Positions 8,484 through 17,462 are shown, counted from the stretch's first letter. The stretch is DNA of 64,000 nucleotides from Bacillus alkalicellulosilyticus (GCF_002019795.1 NZ_KV917381.1:3690068-3754067), one strand, 5' to 3'. Translations and numbers: made by a program. The notes: generated by a model not told the origin, from the sequence alone.

Positions 8484-8512
8484 ATTTTATTTTATGTGTC
8501 TTTGTTTGTCAA
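8484..8512 (-). promoter_or_regulatory. Sigma-A promoter of the fadR-fadB-etfBA unit
   Basis: On the minus strand TTGACA (8512-8507), a 17-base spacer and TAAAAT (8489-8484) form a near-consensus vegetative promoter. The FadR operator begins about 9 bases further downstream. Confidence 0.75.
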
Positions 8513-8624
8513 TGGTTCTGTATTAATTTTTCATCTTCTTAGTGTACTAAAAATGACAATGAACAGCAATTCATAATGGGAATTTCGACAATTACTTGTT
8601 ACACTTTGGTACGATAGTGAAAAA

Positions 8625-8679
8625 GCAATGTTTTGAACGACGCGATCCTAATGTTGGATTACGGGTTCAAACACATTGC
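8625..8679 (-). terminator. Long bipartite terminator after the first acyl-CoA synthetase gene
   Basis: The outer arms GCAATGTTTTGAAC (8625-8638) and GTTCAAACACATTGC (8665-8679) pair with one bulge. They enclose a second small stem, ATCC...GGAT. On the minus strand the structure is followed by TTTTT. It separates this gene from fadR, so fadR has to be transcribed from its own promoter. Confidence 0.7.
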
Positions 8680-8688
8680 TCTCCCTAT

Positions 8689-10383
8689 TTAACTCGTTTT
8701 CTTATTGTTTAGCTTTTTTTCCTCTTCCTCGATCAGGACCCTTTTTAATACTTTACCAACCATTGTTTTTGGTAACTCATTACGGAACTCATAATGCTTT
8801 GGTACTTTATACGCTGCTAGATGTTTTCTACAGTATTGATTAAGTTCTTCCTCTGTCAGACTAGAGCCTTCCTTAACCACAACAAACGCTTTAACAGTTT
8901 CTCCACGGTATGGGTCAGGTAAACCAATGGCAACGGCTTCTTGAATCGCTTCATGTTCATAAAGCACTTCTTCTATTTCACGAGGATAAATATTAAAGCC
9001 CCCTGCAATAATCATATCTTTTTTGCGGTCAACGATATAAAAATATCCTTTTTCGTCTCGGTATGCCATATCCCCTGTTAATAACCAGTCATCCCGAAAC
9101 GTCGCAGCGGTTTCCTCAGGACGATTCCAATATCCTTTCATCACCTGTGGTCCACGTATCGCTAATTCGCCTACTTCACCCTCTTGAGCGAATTCACCAG
9201 TCTCTTTAATAATCGCTGCTTCTGTATCAGGCCATGGCAATCCAATGCTGCCTTTTTGCCGTTCACCCCAGATTAGATTACAGTGGGTAACAGGAGCGGC
9301 CTCTGTAAGTCCATATCCTTCAACGAGTTTACCACCTGTTAACTCTTCAAATTTCGCTTGAACTTCAGACGGGAGAGCCGCTGAACCACTTATACAAACT
9401 TTCACGGAAGATAAATCATACTTTTTTAAGTCGGGATGATTGATTAAACCAATATACATAGTTGGTGCGCCCGGGAAAATAGTGATTTTATGTTTATCAA
9501 TCATTTTTAATATTTCGTTCGGATCATACTTTGGCACAATATATAAGCTTGAGCCATTCATAATTGCCAAGTTCATGCATACTGTCATTCCATACACATG
9601 GAAAAACGGTAACGCCGCTAGCATTCGTTCTTCTTCCCCTTTGAGCTCATACATCCAGTGTTTACATTGCGTAGTGTTAGCTATGAGGTTCCTATGCGTC
9701 AGCATGACACCCTTGGCAAGTCCTGTCGTTCCTCCTGTGTATTGAAGCAATGCCAAACTATCACTAGATTCTTCTGTTTCAATCTCTTCCTCACTGCCTT
9801 GTTGAAGGACTTTTACAAATGAGTGTGTTGTTGCAGAATACGTTACATTAGGGGTAACGCCTGTATTTTTCTTTTGAATAAATGGGTAAATCAGGTTCTT
9901 TGGAAATGGCAAATAATCTTTGATAGCGGTTACAATAATGTGTTTAAGTGCTGTACTCTCTTTGACTCGTAAAACACGTTGATACAATAAGTCCAAACAA
10001 ATAATCATCTGGGCACCAGAATCTACAAGCTGGTGCTCAAGTTCACGTTCAACGTAAAGCGGATTCGTTTGAACAACAATTCCACCAGCTTTAACAATGC
10101 CATAATAGGCAATCACAGCTTGAGGACAGTTTGGTAGCATAATAGATACACGCTGCCCTTTTTCAAGCCCCAAACTACGTAAAGCGTTTGCAAACTTAAG
10201 AACGGCATGATTCAATTGCTCATATGTCATCTCTTTTCCAAAAAAGTGAAGTGCTTCTTTACTAGGGAACTTTTTCGCAGTACGGTCTAGCAACTCATGT
10301 AAGGTTATGTCTTCATACTCGATAGTTGTTGGAATGTCTTCTGGATATTGCAAAAACCATTGTTTATCACTTATATTTGCCAA
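8689..10383 (-). CDS. lcfA: Long-chain fatty-acid--CoA ligase (copy 1)
   Basis: This is an ATP-dependent acyl-CoA synthetase (ANL superfamily), 564 residues, that activates fatty acids for beta-oxidation. The AMP-binding P-loop YTGGTTGLAKG (about residue 216), the EGYGLTEAAP motif, the TGDMAYRDEKGYFYIVDRKKDMI hinge region and the C-terminal lysine region PKTMVGKVLKR are all present. I start at TTG 10383, which has AGGAGG eight bases upstream, where homology to the neighbouring paralogue also begins; upstream in-frame codons lack a site. A FadR-like operator lies in its promoter region. It is a tandem paralogue of the gene at 10608. Confidence 0.9.
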   Translation of the reverse strand: MANISDKQWFLQYPEDIPTTIEYEDITLHELLDRTAKKFPSKEALHFFGKEMTYEQLNHAVLKFANALRSLGLEKGQRVSIMLPNCPQAVIAYYGIVKAGGIVVQTNPLYVERELEHQLVDSGAQMIICLDLLYQRVLRVKESTALKHIIVTAIKDYLPFPKNLIYPFIQKKNTGVTPNVTYSATTHSFVKVLQQGSEEEIETEESSDSLALLQYTGGTTGLAKGVMLTHRNLIANTTQCKHWMYELKGEEERMLAALPFFHVYGMTVCMNLAIMNGSSLYIVPKYDPNEILKMIDKHKITIFPGAPTMYIGLINHPDLKKYDLSSVKVCISGSAALPSEVQAKFEELTGGKLVEGYGLTEAAPVTHCNLIWGERQKGSIGLPWPDTEAAIIKETGEFAQEGEVGELAIRGPQVMKGYWNRPEETAATFRDDWLLTGDMAYRDEKGYFYIVDRKKDMIIAGGFNIYPREIEEVLYEHEAIQEAVAIGLPDPYRGETVKAFVVVKEGSSLTEEELNQYCRKHLAAYKVPKHYEFRNELPKTMVGKVLKRVLIEEEEKKLNNKKTS

Positions 10384-10455
10384 TCCCGATTCCTCCTTGA
10401 TGTATCCCTTCCATTTCCACATTAAAAATTGTCACATTCTCTCTCACTTCCTATT

Positions 10456-10473
10456 GTACTGAATAGTCATTCA
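10456..10473. promoter_or_regulatory. FadR-like operator in front of acyl-CoA synthetase copy 1
   Basis: GTACTGAATAGTCATTCA matches about 15 of 18 positions of the FadR consensus, with the AATAGTCATTCA half intact. On the minus strand it overlaps a plausible promoter (TACAAT at 10458-10453), so FadR binding would block initiation. Confidence 0.65.
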
Positions 10474-10532
10474 TTTTTAAATAGTTTTTTTAAATAAAAT
10501 TAGAAAAGCACATTTTTTACTTGTCGTGTCCA

Positions 10533-10580
10533 TAAAAAAGAGGTCAGGACTAAAGGTGGTTAACCTTTTGTCCTGACCTC
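10533..10580 (-). terminator. Terminator of acyl-CoA synthetase copy 2
   Basis: GAGGTCAGGAC (10540-10550) pairs with GTCCTGACCTC (10570-10580), and an inner AAAGGT/AACCTTT stem continues the helix. A run of Ts follows on the minus strand. The ACAAAAGGTT-like inner stem recurs in the terminators at 18527 and 44772. Confidence 0.85.
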
Positions 10581-10607
10581 ATAACAATACTTTTGTTGGT
10601 TTATAGT

Positions 10608-12320
10608 TTACGAGGATTGAGCATCACGATCCTGATTTTCTAGCTTTCTTTTCTCTTCTTCAACTAACACACGTCGTAAGATTTTTCCGACTAAGGATTT
10701 AGGGAGTTCCTCTCTAAACTCATAAAGCTTAGGAACTTTAAATGCGGCCAAATGCTTGCGACAGTATTTATCAAGCTCTTCCTCTGATAAAGAATGCCCT
10801 TCTTTTCTAACGACAAAGGCTTTAACGGTTTCTCCTCGATATGGATCAGGAACACCGATAATCACTGCTTCTTGAATGCTTTCGTGCTCATACAATATCT
10901 CTTCAATTTCACGAGGATAGATATTAAATCCACCTGCAATAATCATATCTTTTTTCCGGTCAACGATGTAAAAATAACCATCCTCATCCATATAGCCCAT
11001 ATCTCCAGAAAGAAACCAGTCGTCTTTAAAGGTGGCTGCGGTTGCCTCGGGACGATTCCAATATCCTTTCATCACTTGAGGGCCTCTGATGATGATTTCT
11101 CCTACTTCGTTCGGTTCAGCCACTTCACCTGTTTCCGCTGAAAGTACAGCTACCTCAGTATCTGGCCAAGGAATACCGATACTTCCTTCTTTTCGTTTTC
11201 CCCAAAGTGGTGTAGCCACTGCCACAGGTGAGGTCTCAGTTAACCCATATCCTTCTACGAGTTTTCCTCCCGTTATTCTTTCAAACGTTTGTTGTACTTC
11301 TAGAGGAAGAGGAGCTGCCCCACTTAAGCACGTTTCGATCGAGGATAAGTCATGCTCCTTTATTGATGGCTCATTAATAAGGGCAACATACATTGTTGGC
11401 GCCCCTGGAAACACGGTGACCTTATGCTTGTGAATTGCTTTCAACACATCTTTAGGTTCGAACTTTGGCAGTAGAACCATTTTGGACTGAAACATAATCG
11501 CGACGTTCATGATGACCGTCATTCCGTACACATGGAAAAATGGCAGAGCTGCAAGAAGAGTCTCTTCTCCCTTTTTACATTTATACATCCAATGAAGACA
11601 CTGTGTGGTATTCACAACAAGATTTTGATGAGTTAGCATAACTCCTTTTGCAGGTCCTGTCGTACCGCCTGTGTATTGGAGAAGGGCTAAATCTTCTGTT
11701 GGAGAGACCTCGACATTTGGCTCTGCTGTACTTCCTTTTTTGAGGAAGTCTTTAAAATTTAATGTCTTGTTGTCAAAGGTAAGATCAACTTTAATACCAG
11801 TTTTCTTCTTTTGGATAACGGGATAGATGACATTCTTCGGGAAAGGTAAGTAATCTTTAATTCCAGTAACAATGACGTATTCTAGTGAGGTATTTTTTCG
11901 AACTTTTGCCACTCTCGGATACACTAAATCTAAACAAATAATCACTTTTGCATTAGAATCTACGAGTTGGTGCTCAATTTCACGTTCTACGTATAACGGA
12001 TTGGTTTGGACAACAATCGCTCCAGCCATTAAGGCCCCATAATAGCTAATCACTGATTGCGGAGTATTCGCTAACATTATAGCTACTCGATCTCCCTTTT
12101 GAACTCCTAACGTTTGAAGTTGGTTAGCAAACTGTTTCGCTTGCGTATAAACCTCTTGGAAAGTGAGTTCTTTTCCGATAAAGTGAATGAGCTTGTTGTC
12201 TGGGCTTTCTTCCGCCGCTTCCTTTAATAAAGAATGAAGTGTTCTTTCCTCATATGATATTGAGGCTGGAATTTCCGACGGATAATGACTAAGCCAACGT
12301 TTTTCTACTGAAATCGTCAT
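10608..12320 (-). CDS. lcfA: Long-chain fatty-acid--CoA ligase (copy 2)
   Basis: This second acyl-CoA synthetase has 570 residues. The same motifs as in copy 1 are intact: YTGGTTGPAKG, EGYGLTETSP, SGDMGYMDEDGYFYIVDRKKDMI, and the C-terminal lysine motif PKSLVGKILRR. The start is ATG 12320 with AAAAGGAGG upstream; a longer in-frame reading to 12371 is not supported. The two copies are clearly related over their whole length but diverged, so the duplication is not recent. No FadR site is visible upstream; instead there is a catabolite-repression-like site at 12384. This is the copy in the B. subtilis lcfA position next to the DUF350 gene. Confidence 0.9.
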   Translation of the reverse strand: MTISVEKRWLSHYPSEIPASISYEERTLHSLLKEAAEESPDNKLIHFIGKELTFQEVYTQAKQFANQLQTLGVQKGDRVAIMLANTPQSVISYYGALMAGAIVVQTNPLYVEREIEHQLVDSNAKVIICLDLVYPRVAKVRKNTSLEYVIVTGIKDYLPFPKNVIYPVIQKKKTGIKVDLTFDNKTLNFKDFLKKGSTAEPNVEVSPTEDLALLQYTGGTTGPAKGVMLTHQNLVVNTTQCLHWMYKCKKGEETLLAALPFFHVYGMTVIMNVAIMFQSKMVLLPKFEPKDVLKAIHKHKVTVFPGAPTMYVALINEPSIKEHDLSSIETCLSGAAPLPLEVQQTFERITGGKLVEGYGLTETSPVAVATPLWGKRKEGSIGIPWPDTEVAVLSAETGEVAEPNEVGEIIIRGPQVMKGYWNRPEATAATFKDDWFLSGDMGYMDEDGYFYIVDRKKDMIIAGGFNIYPREIEEILYEHESIQEAVIIGVPDPYRGETVKAFVVRKEGHSLSEEELDKYCRKHLAAFKVPKLYEFREELPKSLVGKILRRVLVEEEKRKLENQDRDAQSS

Positions 12321-12383
12321 GTTAGTACCTCCTTTTATAATTACTCTCCTTTCTCTGCTTTCTCCTCTCATTATTTATTGTAT

Positions 12384-12397
12384 TGGAAACGCTTTCT
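12384..12397. promoter_or_regulatory. Candidate CcpA (cre) site upstream of acyl-CoA synthetase copy 2
   Basis: TGGAAACGCTTTCT agrees with the cre consensus TGWNANCGNTNWCA except at two positions. It lies about 65 bases upstream of the start codon. CcpA control of fatty acid degradation genes is known in Bacillus; the assignment here is inference. Confidence 0.4.
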
Positions 12398-12453
12398 TTT
12401 TGGAATAGATTTTATTAAATTTTATGAAAATTCCTTAAGAATATAACAAAAAC

Positions 12454-12480
12454 GTCGGAGTTTATCTCACAAACTCCGAC
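12454..12480 (-). terminator. Terminator of the mutS2-DUF350 unit
   Basis: A perfect 10-bp stem GTCGGAGTTT/AAACTCCGAC encloses a 7-base loop. On the minus strand it is followed by GTTTTTG. Confidence 0.75.
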
Positions 12481-12484
12481 GCTT

Positions 12485-12520
12485 GAAGCCACTGAAAAAG
12501 TACAAAACAACTTTTCAGTG
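12485..12520 (-). repeat. 36-bp repeat, left inverted copy (contains a hairpin)
   Basis: This 36-base segment (GAAGCCACTGAAAAAGTACA and 16 more) is an exact reverse complement of 17317-17352. Internally CACTGAAAAAGT and ACTTTTCAGTG form a hairpin of the recurring CACTGAAAAAGTT type. It lies between the 27-codon ORF and the terminator at 12454. Confidence 0.85.
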
Positions 12521-12524
12521 TTTT

Positions 12525-12608
12525 TTAAGCATTTAGAAACCAAAAAATTAGTCCCCCGATGACAAATAAACCACAACATACATACAAGACTCGCCATAGC
12601 GTCTCCAT
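12525..12608 (-). CDS. Putative 27-residue single-span membrane peptide
   Basis: This is an ORF from ATG 12608 to TAA 12525 encoding 27 residues. The sequence begins METLWRVLYVCC, continues with a hydrophobic stretch (GLFVIGGLIFWF) and ends LNA, so it would be a single transmembrane peptide. A good GGAGG site (GGAGGCGAGTG) precedes the ATG and lies between the DUF350 stop codon and this start, suggesting translation from the same transcript. I do not recognise a family. Random hydrophobic ORFs occur in AT-rich DNA, so only the ribosome site and operon position support it. Confidence 0.5.
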   Translation of the reverse strand: METLWRVLYVCCGLFVIGGLIFWFLNA

Positions 12609-12623
12609 TCACTCGCCTCCACT

Positions 12624-13037
12624 CTATTGTGCAATAATACTCGCTCCGATGACAAAAGAAAGAGCAATGGATAGGATTAATGAAATGAGTCCAACAGCTA
12701 CATTCCCTTTTTGAATTTCTTCGTCCACATTAAAACTAGGCGTTAAAAACTCATACATGAAATAACTAATCAGTAAAAGGATGAACCCGAATACTCCCCA
12801 TCCTAGCATGACTAATATTGAATCATTCATCGTAATGGAAAAGTGAAAAATAATCGAAATCCCAGCTATTTTTCCACCGGTCGCCATAGCCACAGCTACA
12901 TTCCCTTTTTTGATTTCAACCCAATTGCTATACTTCGTAACTAACTCAAAAATCGTTAAAAACACGATAATGGCTAACACCGCCACACTAAAATAGGCAA
13001 CAGTTTGAACATACACATTTTCTATTAACTGCTCCAT
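12624..13037 (-). CDS. yshE: DUF350 family membrane protein (YshE-like)
   Basis: This is a 137-residue integral membrane protein of the DUF350 family with four predicted helices arranged as two similar halves; the pair KGNVAVAMATGGK and KGNVAVGLISL shows the internal repeat. Its function is unknown. The start is ATG 13037, with an AGAGGAG site 13 bases after the mutS2 stop; a longer reading overlapping mutS2 is less likely. The mutS2-yshE-lcfA order is conserved in Bacillus. Confidence 0.85.
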   Translation of the reverse strand: MEQLIENVYVQTVAYFSVAVLAIIVFLTIFELVTKYSNWVEIKKGNVAVAMATGGKIAGISIIFHFSITMNDSILVMLGWGVFGFILLLISYFMYEFLTPSFNVDEEIQKGNVAVGLISLILSIALSFVIGASIIAQ

Positions 13038-13050
13038 GTAACGCACTCCT

Positions 13051-15408
13051 CTATTTGAAATCAACCACTGTATTGCCAAGGCCACCCTCGTTCATATTGG
13101 CATCACGTGCATTTTTGACATGTGGATGTCGCTTCAGTAACTCTTTGACACCTTTCCTAAGGGCTCCGGTTCCTTTTCCATGAATGATTGAGACACTATG
13201 ATAACCAGCAAGGAGGGCATCATCTAAATATTTCTCGACTTTTAGCATTGCTTCTTCAAAACGTTCCCCGCGCAAGTCAAGTTCTGGTTTAACATGAAAG
13301 TCATTTCCCCTTACCGTCGCAAATGACTTCGTTTCTACTTTTTTTGGTTGGTCAATGGCTTGGATGTCGTCAGCTGAAACCTTCATCTTCATAATTCCGA
13401 CTTGAACTTGATACTCTTGTTCACTTATCTTTTCGACGATATGACCTTTTTGACCAAAACTTAACACTTTTACTTCATCACCTGGTTTTAATTCTTTACG
13501 GTACGCTTTTTTCACTTTTTCTTGTTTCTTCTTTGCCTTTAGTGTCGGTGTAGCTTCCTCTAACCGTTTTTTCGCTTCTATTAACTTATGGTCTTTTATC
13601 TCATGACTTTCCTTTTGAAGCTTTCTCAGTTCTTCAATCACTTGTTCCGCTTCACGCTTAGCCTTTCGTACAGCCTCTTCGGCTTTTTGTTCAGCTTCTT
13701 CAAGGATGGCTTCTTTCTCTTTTTCAAGGCCTTCTAGTCTTTTGACTAAATCATTTCGTAATTGTTCGGCTTCCTTTCGTAAGGTAACCGCTTCTTCCCA
13801 CTCGGCATCAGATGACTTTTTACTTTCTTCTAATGAAGCTATCATTTGCTCAACTTGGTTCGTTTCACTATTAATTTGACTCTTTGCTAACTCAATGACA
13901 TGTTCGTCTAAGCCAAGTCGGCGCGAAATTGCGAAGGCATTACTTCGTCCAGGGACACCAATTAATAATCGATAGGTTGGACGAAGGGTCTCTACATTAA
14001 ATTCTACACTTGCATTCATCGCACCTTCTCGGTTATATGCGTATCCTTTTAGCTCGCTATAATGAGTTGTCGCCACAACTCTTGCTCCTCTTCGATAGAC
14101 ATCATCCAATATCGCAATGGCAAGAGCCGCACCTTCAGTTGGGTCAGTCCCTGCTCCTAATTCATCAAAAAGAACTAAGCTTTCATGGTCTAGTTTTTTT
14201 AAGATTTCCACGATGTTGACCATATGAGATGAAAATGTACTTAAACTTTGTTCAATCGATTGTTCATCACCAATGTCAGCAAAGACCGTTTTGAATACTG
14301 CCATTTCAGAACCTTCCTCAGCTGGGACATGCAGGCCAGATTGTGCCATAAGGGTCAACAACCCAATTGTCTTTAATGTGACCGTTTTTCCCCCAGTGTT
14401 TGGCCCGGTAATGATTAACGAAGAAAACGTCTTTCCTAAATCCACATCGATCGGCACAACTTCATCTATTGGGATAAGTGGATGTCTTGCTTTTGTTAAT
14501 GACAGGTAGCCTTCATCGTTTAATTTCGGTTGAACTGCTTTTACGCGCTCACTGTAGCGTGCTTTTGTAAATATAAAATCAAGCTGACTTAGCGCTTCTA
14601 TATTTCCTAACAGCTCTTCCACATATTCCGCCACTCGGCTTGTTAGGACATATAAAATTCGTTCAATTTCCTTTATTTCACGTACCTTTGCTTCTCGTAA
14701 CTGATTGTTCATTGTTACAACTGCTTCTGGTTCAATAAATAAAGTGGCACCTGATGAGGATTGGTCATGAATAATCCCACCAAATGCCCCGCGATATTCT
14801 TGTTTTACGGGTACAACAAATCGGTCGTTTCGAATCGTTACAATCGCATCTGATAGCATTTTTTGCGAATTAGACGAGCGGGTTATACTTTCTAGTTTAG
14901 AGCGTACTCCCGCTTCTAAGCTTCGAATTTGTTGACGAATGCCTCGCAATTCAGAACTTGCTGAATCTAACACCTCTCCATGGTCACCAATGCATTGTGT
15001 AATTTCTCGTTCTAAGTCAGTAAGAGGAACGATTTGTTCAACAATGCTTTCTAGATGCGGGATGTCAACCTCATTTTCAAGTAAATCTTCAATAAATTTT
15101 TTTAGGCGCCTTGCCCCAAATGTTGTACTTTGTACTTCTAGTAATTCACTTGCATTTAGACTAGCACCGATTTGAGCTCGTTTCACACTTGCAGAAATAT
15201 CAAAAATTCCACCAAGCGGAGCTTGCCCTTTTAGCCGTATTACTTTGGCACCTTCATATGTTTCTTGTTGCCATTGTTTGATTTCGTTAATATCAACAGA
15301 CGGCACCAAGCTTTTTATTTTTGCTCTCCCCAGTGAGGATGCAACGTGTTCATATAGCTGTTCTTTCATCTTTTCATATTCTAACACTCGTAACACTTTC
15401 GCTTGCAA
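13051..15408 (-). CDS. mutS2: Endonuclease MutS2 (RqcU)
   Basis: The 785-residue MutS2 carries a MutS-type core, an ATPase with Walker A GPNTGGKT (about residue 333) and Walker [14 protein letters not shown], a long charged coiled coil (about residues 515-620), a KOW-like segment and a C-terminal Smr domain beginning [12 protein letters not shown] with the [11 protein letters not shown] motif. MutS2 has been linked to suppression of recombination and, in B. subtilis, to rescue of collided ribosomes. The TTG start has a GGAGGGGG site. It lies 19 bases downstream of polX and continues into yshE, as in B. subtilis. Confidence 0.95.
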   Translation of the reverse strand: MQAKVLRVLEYEKMKEQLYEHVASSLGRAKIKSLVPSVDINEIKQWQQETYEGAKVIRLKGQAPLGGIFDISASVKRAQIGASLNASELLEVQSTTFGARRLKKFIEDLLENEVDIPHLESIVEQIVPLTDLEREITQCIGDHGEVLDSASSELRGIRQQIRSLEAGVRSKLESITRSSNSQKMLSDAIVTIRNDRFVVPVKQEYRGAFGGIIHDQSSSGATLFIEPEAVVTMNNQLREAKVREIKEIERILYVLTSRVAEYVEELLGNIEALSQLDFIFTKARYSERVKAVQPKLNDEGYLSLTKARHPLIPIDEVVPIDVDLGKTFSSLIITGPNTGGKTVTLKTIGLLTLMAQSGLHVPAEEGSEMAVFKTVFADIGDEQSIEQSLSTFSSHMVNIVEILKKLDHESLVLFDELGAGTDPTEGAALAIAILDDVYRRGARVVATTHYSELKGYAYNREGAMNASVEFNVETLRPTYRLLIGVPGRSNAFAISRRLGLDEHVIELAKSQINSETNQVEQMIASLEESKKSSDAEWEEAVTLRKEAEQLRNDLVKRLEGLEKEKEAILEEAEQKAEEAVRKAKREAEQVIEELRKLQKESHEIKDHKLIEAKKRLEEATPTLKAKKKQEKVKKAYRKELKPGDEVKVLSFGQKGHIVEKISEQEYQVQVGIMKMKVSADDIQAIDQPKKVETKSFATVRGNDFHVKPELDLRGERFEEAMLKVEKYLDDALLAGYHSVSIIHGKGTGALRKGVKELLKRHPHVKNARDANMNEGGLGNTVVDFK

Positions 15409-15427
15409 AAGGTTGCCCCCTCCCTAG

Positions 15428-17143
15428 TTAGCTGTTATTTCGTCTTATAAATGCCTCTAGTTTTTCTAATGGCCATGTATTAACGATTGTTTCTTTCTTT
15501 AGTAGACCTTTTTTAGCCACACCTATTCCGATTTCCATATGGTCAAGCCAATCCATTTGATGGGCATCCGTATTAATCGCCAGTTTTACCCCTTGTTGTT
15601 GCGCTTTCGCTAACCAACTTGCCGATAAATCAAGTCGATGTGGGTTTGCATTTAATTCAAGGATTGTATCTGTTTCTTTGGCTAACTCAATTAACATTTC
15701 AATGTCAATATCATAGCCTGGTCTTCTTCCAATGACACGTCCCGTTGGATGGGCAATCATGTCTACATGATGACTTTGTAATGCCGTCTCTAATCGTTTC
15801 ATAATGACTTCTCTTGGTTGAGAAAAAGAAGAGTGAATCGATGCAATGACAAAGTCTACCTCCGCTAACAGTTCATCATCAAAATCTAACGTTCCATCTG
15901 GTAGGATGTCCATTTCTATCCCAGAAAAAATTTTAAAGTCATCATATTTCTCATTTATTCTTTTAATTTCTATCATTTGTTGTCTCAATCGGTCTTCAGT
16001 TAGCCCGTTAGCGACTCTAAGAAATTTAGAGTGATCCGTAATTGCGATATAAGAATATCCTTTTTGACGAGCAGCCTCTGCCATTTCTTCAATGGAATGA
16101 GCACCATCACTCCATGTTGAGTGCATGTGTAAATCTCCTCTTATATGAGCAAGAGAAACTAATGAATGGTTTTCTTTAAAAAGGTCGATTTCTCCTTGAG
16201 CTTCCCGTGCTTCAGGGGGAATAAATTGCAACCCGAAATGATTAAAGAAACTTTCTTCGTCCTCAAAAGTACGAACTTCACCGCTTTCAAGATGCTCGAC
16301 TCCATATTCACTAATTTTCTCTCCACGTTCTTTAGCTAGCTGTCTCATCGCTACATTATGATCTTTAGAGCCCGTAAAATGATGTAACGTTGTCGCAAAT
16401 TGATTTTTCTTCACTAAGCGAAAATCAACGGATATTGGATATTCATACTGAAGTTCCACAGACACTTTCGTTTGTCCATTTGCAATAATATTAAAGACCC
16501 CTTTAATGTTGACTAATTGCTCTCGTACTTCATCTGGGTTATCTGTTGAAATAATAAAATCAAGATCCTTAACGGTTTCACTCATTCTTCGCAAGCTTCC
16601 CGCTCTAGAATACGATATAATCCCTGTCATCATTCGCAATTGCTTTTCAATTTCAGCGGCAATCGGTAACACAAAAGCAATCGGTAGTCGTTCTGGACGG
16701 TCATTTACCTCATCAATAACTGCCAATATCTTCTCTTCTGTTTTCTTACCAAACCCCGGTAGTTCTTGTACTTTTTTTGCTATACAAGCTTCCTTTAAAG
16801 TAGGTAGGTCCGTAACTCCTAACTCTTGGTAGAGCTTCCCGATTTTTTTCCCACCTAAGCCCGGTAGCTTTAAGAGCGTAAGTAAGCCTTCAGGAAGTTC
16901 AGAAGAAAGTTCCTGCAACAACGTAGATTGACCTGTTTCCTTTAGCTCATTGATGACCTCTGCTGTCCCTTTACCTATTCCAGATAAAGAAGCAGGGTCT
17001 TCAATTTCTTGAATCGTACGGTCATCAGTTTCCAGTGCCTGTGCCGCTTTTCGGTACGCAGATATTTTGAAAGGATTTTCTCCTTTAATTTCCATATATA
17101 TTGCAATTTTCTCAAGGACTTTAATGACATCTTTTTTATTCAC
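15428..17143 (-). CDS. polX: DNA polymerase/3'-5' exonuclease PolX
   Basis: This is a family X DNA polymerase of base excision repair, 571 residues, close to the 570 of B. subtilis. The N-terminal part has the helix-hairpin-helix and polymerase beta-like nucleotidyltransferase domains (LSGIGKGTAEVI, then RRMSETVKDLDFIIST). The C-terminal PHP domain is intact (LRGDLHMHSTWSDGAHS, GIEMDILPDG, IAHPTGR, NTDAHQMD) and supplies exonuclease and AP-endonuclease activity. I place the start at GTG 17143 behind AAGGGTGGG because the protein then begins NKKDVIKVLE as in the family; another GTG lies three codons upstream. Confidence 0.93.
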   Translation of the reverse strand: MNKKDVIKVLEKIAIYMEIKGENPFKISAYRKAAQALETDDRTIQEIEDPASLSGIGKGTAEVINELKETGQSTLLQELSSELPEGLLTLLKLPGLGGKKIGKLYQELGVTDLPTLKEACIAKKVQELPGFGKKTEEKILAVIDEVNDRPERLPIAFVLPIAAEIEKQLRMMTGIISYSRAGSLRRMSETVKDLDFIISTDNPDEVREQLVNIKGVFNIIANGQTKVSVELQYEYPISVDFRLVKKNQFATTLHHFTGSKDHNVAMRQLAKERGEKISEYGVEHLESGEVRTFEDEESFFNHFGLQFIPPEAREAQGEIDLFKENHSLVSLAHIRGDLHMHSTWSDGAHSIEEMAEAARQKGYSYIAITDHSKFLRVANGLTEDRLRQQMIEIKRINEKYDDFKIFSGIEMDILPDGTLDFDDELLAEVDFVIASIHSSFSQPREVIMKRLETALQSHHVDMIAHPTGRVIGRRPGYDIDIEMLIELAKETDTILELNANPHRLDLSASWLAKAQQQGVKLAINTDAHQMDWLDHMEIGIGVAKKGLLKKETIVNTWPLEKLEAFIRRNNS

Positions 17144-17171
17144 ATTTCCCACCCTTTCAGGTCATCTTCTC

Positions 17172-17315
17172 GAGGGCACTGAAAAAGTTCGGTTTCTAAC
17201 TTTTTACAGTGTCCTCTTAGCAATGTGCGTAACCGTTGCGTTTTTTATTGCCTGCTACGAGTGTTTTTTTCGTAGAAGGCATGCAACGAGTGAAGCCATT
17301 GCCATATACATAAAG
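17172..17315 (+). repeat. GCGAAGCC-family repeat, diverged copy G
   Basis: The first hairpin is GAGGGCACTGAAAAAGTT paired with AACTTTTTACAGTGTCCTC (17172-17189 and 17198-17216). A diverged box 1, GCGTAACC, is at 17227-17234. Hairpin 2 is GCCTGCTACG/CGTAGAAGGC (17250-17259 and 17271-17280). Box 2 is GTGAAGCC at 17290-17297. The layout matches copies A, D, E and F with different stem sequences. Confidence 0.6.
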
Positions 17316-17316
17316 G

Positions 17317-17352
17317 CACTGAAAAGTTGTTTTGTACTTTTTCAGTGGCTTC
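17317..17352 (+). repeat. 36-bp repeat, right inverted copy (contains a hairpin)
   Basis: This segment is the exact reverse complement of 12485-12520 over all 36 bases. It sits just downstream of copy G. The CACTGAAAAG and CTTTTTCAGTG arms form a hairpin. The two copies are about 4.8 kb apart and bracket the DUF350 gene, mutS2 and polX. Confidence 0.85.
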
Positions 17353-17399
17353 CATCTTCTCTTCGATCATACCGAGTTTCACTATAAAAAAGCAAATAC

Positions 17400-17462
17400 T
17401 AAGAAAAGACAGCAAAACCGTCTTTTCTTAATTGCTACTCTTTCCTATTCAGCCTACGAAAA
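17400..17462 (+). repeat. Fragment of the GCGAAGCC-family repeat (copy H)
   Basis: A hairpin TAAGAAAAGAC/GTCTTTTCTTA (17400-17410 and 17420-17430) resembles hairpin 1 of copies B and F. A tail follows, similar to the B and F tails, but both GCGAAGCC boxes and hairpin 2 are absent. Together with copies G and the 36-bp repeat it fills the 400-base gap between yshB and polX; no gene is seen there. Confidence 0.4.

Noticed and set aside
12415-12612. 65-codon minus-strand ORF over the mutS2 operon terminator
   Set aside because: It runs through the terminator and the 36-bp repeat; the 27-codon ORF in another frame has the better ribosome site.
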